Origin: Diphasiastrum complanatum
Taxonomy: Eukaryota; Streptophyta; Lycopodiopsida; Lycopodiales; Lycopodiaceae
Assembly (NCBI GenBank): GCA_029204225.1
Contig: CM055113.1
Coordinates: forward strand, 31,604,383 to 31,668,382
Length of the DNA stretch: 64,000 nucleotides
Direction of reading: 5' to 3'
Position numbers and translations under genes: made by a program. This document shows, piece after piece, positions 60,171-64,000 of this stretch (positions within the stretch are counted from its first letter, which is position 1; each line of letters begins with the position of its first letter). The notes beneath the pieces are model-generated. The model did not search any database. It was not told the origin of the DNA and saw only the letters and a program-made list of their open reading frames with translations.

Positions 60171-61889
60171 GATCTTTCCGACAACCACATGAGCACCATA
60201 GCTACCAACAGTTAAACCTGCTACTCAATTGAGAAGTTTCTAGCAAACTTTTACACTACCACACAATACACCAGCTCCATCATTCACAAAGACAATGTGA
60301 AATGAGTCCTTGTCGAAAGAAAGTGACACCCATATTCTGTCATCTGCTACAATGTCCAACCAAGAGCAACCTCCACACGGAATTGATAGGTCCAGTCGCA
60401 TGTTCAACGAGTTTCAACTACGTGTTCGACATGCCGATCCAACCCTGAGCAAGAACAGTTACCAGCAATAACAACTCCACCAATAGATTTTTTTTTTGGG
60501 GGGGGGGAGAGAGTGGATCTGCTTGGATCCACTGGAGCAGTTACGCTGCCAACAACAACATCAACAAGATCGACAGCCAAGGTCACAAGTCAAATATGAA
60601 AAAGACAAGGCTAAAGAAGACAGATGGGTAATCCGAAGAGACTCAATCAGAAGAAGTATTTCAGTCATGACGAAGATCCTTCAGAAAGAGAAACACAAAC
60701 ATTGAAAAATCAGTCTCCTTCTTCAACCAACCTCTTGCCATACTTTTGCGCCCATTCTCATGTCTATCGTCCACACCATCTACCATTGTCACCACCACCC
60801 TTCCTTCCATCAATTTGTTTATCATCAGTTTACTGTTCTTTTGAGAAATTCCCAGTTTTTGATAGTCTTACCGAAGCAGCTGATAGATCATTGCAAGTGT
60901 CTTGCGGAGACCAACTACCACCTATATTGGTTGTTCAGCTGAAAAAGACCTACAAAAGCAAGCAAAGCAACTAGAAGAAATAAAGAGAAAGATCCAGGAA
61001 GCTGAGGGAGGAGGACAAAACTAAGCAACAGATGAGTTAGATCAATCTTGATCAAAAGAAACTCTTTGGAGTAATGATAGTTGAATCCTCTCTTATGAAG
61101 CCCAAAGAGATCCAAAAGTAACGAATCAAAAGAAAGAGCTGCAGAAAAAGAAAGATGAAGACAACCGTGAACCTGCAAATAAAACAAGCTCCTCACTCAG
61201 CAAGTGGTAGTCAAAGATCGACATTGCAAGGGTCCAAGGCTGCAACTGTAGAACTATCAGTTCCTTCACCCTGTTACCAAGACTTCATCATGTCTCCTTA
61301 CCGTTACCAAACCATCCATCCAAAACTGTTCCTAACACCAATTTTTGATGAGTCCATCTCCTTGAGACTGATAATCAAAGTTTGTGCAACTTGTAGATCA
61401 AAGGTTTTCCTTGAGACTGAAACTTCAACTGAGAGAAGAACTGCGAAAACACCCAGAAGCAAATAGATGATACAGGCCTCCGAGAAGATAGAATCTGCCA
61501 AGAAACAAAAGATGAAACCGTCAATGGCAGATACAAGTGACAAAACAAAGAGACACATGGAAAGCACTCGAACATGCAAGTTGTGAAGCTGCTAAAAGCT
61601 CTCTAATTTTGAGAATGTCAACCAACTGCAGCAATAAGACATTATGGTTAAACTGCGGCAATTTATGAAAACAATTTTTGTGATAAAGACTGGCGACAAT
61701 AAGCACTTGGTTTTATGCAAGCGAACGAGGATCTACGCTTTTTCAAGTGACGATCGAAGATGCCAATGCAAAGCGGAGCGACATCATCCAATATGAGTTG
61801 CAGTGGGTCCTGCAACACATTAGGGGTGAGATGATGTTGGCTGATTCTGACGAATCTCCAAGATACTCGGATAGAGCAACTCAGGAGCA
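60171..61889 (+). mobile_element. Internal region of the gypsy element, no pol recognised
   Basis: No protease, RT, RNase H or integrase motif. Charged open stretches (for example 61,155-61,466, Ser/Thr/Arg-rich) have no domain. A T9-G9 run at about 60,487-60,506 is present. Together with the Gag and LTR this suggests a non-autonomous or internally deleted gypsy element; its 3' part also occurs at 41.7-42.0 kb and, inverted, at 3.74-3.91 kb. Confidence 0.5.
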
Positions 61890-62725
61890 CCTCTCACCTT
61901 AGATCGAGGAGGTCCCTGAGAAGACGAGACTAATGAAGACTGAGAGCTGAGTATGAGAGCCGAGAAATACTATCTAGGAAAGACAAGCAAGAACTGTATA
62001 AGCCTCATGGTGAATCCCGAAAGATGGAATGACCACGTAGGAACTAGTATTTCTAAGCAAATGTAATAAATGCAAGTAGACCCCTCTTAAAGGAAGTAGA
62101 GTGAGCCACCTTTTTATGGTGACCTCTAGTGGAGAGCATTATTCCACTTGTAAATTGTGAAATGTGGAAATTCCACTAGGATGCCACCTAAGGAGCTCTC
62201 TTGCTTATTTAAGGGACTCCCTCTTTGTGAAGAAGAGCTTTTTGCGTTGTATCTACTCCATGCTTAATAAGAAGATTTTCCATGAGTTTGATGCTACACT
62301 AAGCTCATGTTTTTCTTGAGTGATGCCCCTATGATCATGTCCTTTCATTCATATTGTGTGTGGTTGTGGATTTAGAGTGGATTAGTTTTTTTGCTTTCCT
62401 AGTTGTGGATTAGATTTCATGTTTTCTTGTGGATTAATGTAGGAGCCAGCATTCAAGTAAAATAAATAGGCTAGAAATGTGGCATAAATCTTGCATATTC
62501 TCGAACATTCTAGTTCTTGATGTTCTTGGGATGTCCAAGAATCAAAAGACTGGTTGGTTTCTTGATTCTTGGACTTCTAACATGCTGTAGATTAGTTTTT
62601 GTTTCTTGTTTTGTCAATTTATGCAAGTAAAGTAGAAGTAGGAATCCATCGTTGTTCAATTGAGCAATAACGTAGATCATTTATTGAACGCATTGGCTTG
62701 CATTTTGGTTGATTATGCATGTGCA
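61890..62725 (+). repeat. 3' LTR region of the gypsy element
   Basis: Inverted match to 3,041-3,910. The LTR proper probably starts between 62,000 (TGTATAAGCC) and 62,062 (TGTAATAAATGC) and ends near GATTATGCATGTGCA (62,712-62,725). A TATA-like CTTATTTAAGGGA is at about 62,202. It abuts the CACTA DUF4216 fragment directly, so the gypsy element inserted into a CACTA copy. Confidence 0.7.
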
Positions 62726-63955
62726 TTCAGTTCAAGAGTGACCCATCCGTATGTCCTCCGACTGGCAGGACATAATACTACAATAAAAACTCGTCCCTTG
62801 TGCCTGATTTTGGGCTTGAAACAAGAAAGAACATAAAGCAAGAGCCCACCATCTCTGCTGATAGGCAGAAGAAGTAAAAAGATCAACATCATCATTAGCT
62901 TGTGAAGCTTGCACAAGATCATCCTCCGAAATTGTGTCATTGAATCCGTCATCACGATCTTGTTCATGAGGTACATCAGCTGGTAGCGGCATGTCCTCCA
63001 TGACATCTTTATCTTCAAAAATTCTTTTACTTCGAGGAGTGACTTGAATCACATACGACCATTTGGGATCTGAATGATCGAAGTGAAAGACCACCTGGAA
63101 TTGATTGATGTTACCATAAACGTTGACTCATAGTTAGTATCCATAGCTATGTTATAGTTGCTTATGTATTACTATACACAATATACATTTTTTGCAGTAC
63201 ACTGAAAATCGATTGATTGAAAGCAAAAGAGCATAGACATCTTGAAGACATCAAAGAAATGTACCTACTCACATTGTTGTGGAAAAACAAATGTGTCGCT
63301 TTGATATGTCCAAAGCTTCGTGGAGTCAATGGCAAAATAACCATTCTCATCTTTCTTGATAGTTGCATTGGGACCATTGCAAATAAGTTTGAACTATTTA
63401 ACATCAAATATGAAAAAGCTGAATTGCCTAAATCCAACTTTGAGGATGTCATTGATTGTCCCACAATAATCAAGTTGAGAAGAGAGTAAATTGGTGTGCG
63501 CCATGTTTGCTCAACTCTCTTGGATAAAATTTGCCATGACTCCACAATCGTACGTGTATCTATTTTTGTCAATGTGCTCCATACGAAAGTGTCATCCATG
63601 CATCCACAGTGCATTGTATTTTTTGTATTGAACAAAATGGAACTTAATGTGTTAGGGATACAACAAATATGTACAAAATTGCACATATTAATAAACATGT
63701 GAAGGTTGATCATCATAGCTTACATGTAAATCGCACCCCCTTGCATATTCTCGCTCTCTCTCTCTATTACTTACTGGTTGTTTACCGAGGCTTCTCTAAG
63801 TGCATCACGTAGCCAATCAAGCATCATGTCCTTGGGTAGAAGGGCAAGGTTAGGTGGGTATGGTTGTCTTCTTTGCCCTCTCCTGAAAGTGGCTCGAGCA
63901 GTTTGTCTATGAGCCTTGGCATCTTCGTATAGTGAAATCCACTTTTTTATTTTCT
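62726..63955 (-). pseudogene. CACTA transposase fragment, DUF4216 region
   Basis: Minus-strand translation from about 63,550 reads GVMANF, INDILKVGFRQFSFFIFDV, IKKDENGYFAIDSTKLW, SDTFVFPQQC, then after an intron (acceptor CAATTCCAG near 63,094) VVFHFDHSDPKWSYVIQVTP. This is the DUF4216 order, with the trailing W.VV... segment, of CACTA TNP2 proteins. Frameshifts and stops are present. The upstream part (63,720-63,955) matches 6,890-7,040 inverted. Interrupted at its downstream side by the gypsy LTR. Confidence 0.78.
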
Positions 63956-64000
63956 CGCTATTAAGAATGCAAAACTTATGTACCTTCTCCTTGAGGGACT

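Overview
The window is nuclear DNA of a land plant with a large, repeat-rich genome. The evidence is plant-type Ty1/copia and Ty3/gypsy remnants with primer-binding sites for initiator tRNA-Met (TGGTATCAGAGC), CACTA (En/Spm) transposase domains known from plants, TTTAGGG-derived telomere-like DNA, AT-rich GT-AG introns and one plant-type RBR ubiquitin-ligase gene. I cannot name the species. Almost everything recognisable is mobile-element DNA at different stages of decay; only one ordinary host gene is credible.

Layout. 1-1.8 kb: decayed copia pol, minus strand. 3.0-3.9 kb: gypsy-type LTR, minus. 4.7-5.3 kb: possible second LTR. 6.9-7.8 kb: CACTA DUF4216 fragment with a GA microsatellite. 8.7-10.0 kb: RBR-type E3 gene. 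10.6-12.2 kb: CACTA terminus plus DUF4218. 12.5-19.0 kb: a long imperfect inverted repeat carrying Transposase_21 remains and an unrecognised 'domain X'. 19.5-21.2 kb: composite GA satellite. 21.8-22.9 kb: copia gag. 22.9-31.0 kb: an older element coding domain X, then a CENH3/histone-H3-like segment, a proline linker and a Ulp1-type (C48) protease. This coding unit is split by a young 5.55-kb LTR retrotransposon (24,730-30,281) with apparently identical 647-bp LTRs and a 5-bp target duplication. 33.9-35.2 kb: unrecognised multi-exon minus-strand gene remnant. 36.7-40.9 kb: non-coding LTR element. 40.9-42.0 kb: gypsy-associated remnant. 46.2-47.2 kb: degenerate tandem repeats. 48.2-49.1 kb: fused retroelement pieces with copia RNase H. 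51.0-51.5 kb: second CACTA terminus, inverted relative to the first. 52.3-52.6 kb: DNA N4/N6-methyltransferase-like motif. 54.9-57.8 kb: degenerate telomere-like tract. 57.8-58.1 kb: start of a copia RT domain. 58.8-62.7 kb: gypsy gag to 3' LTR. 62.7-63.95 kb: CACTA DUF4216 on the minus strand.

Two things stand out. First, an H3/CENH3-like histone-fold segment (23,956-24,300) lies on the same strand as, and just upstream of, a Ulp1-like protease, in an element that also shares domain X with a CACTA-like element 6 kb away. Second, the young retrotransposon encodes a copia Gag with zinc knuckle fused to about 580 residues I cannot place, and no protease, integrase, reverse transcriptase or RNase H. 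It is therefore a recently mobile non-autonomous element with an unusual protein.

All calls come from reading the sequence and translations; no alignment or search was run. Copy boundaries are usually good to about 10-50 bases. Those tied to a motif (LTR ends, splice sites) are exact as read.
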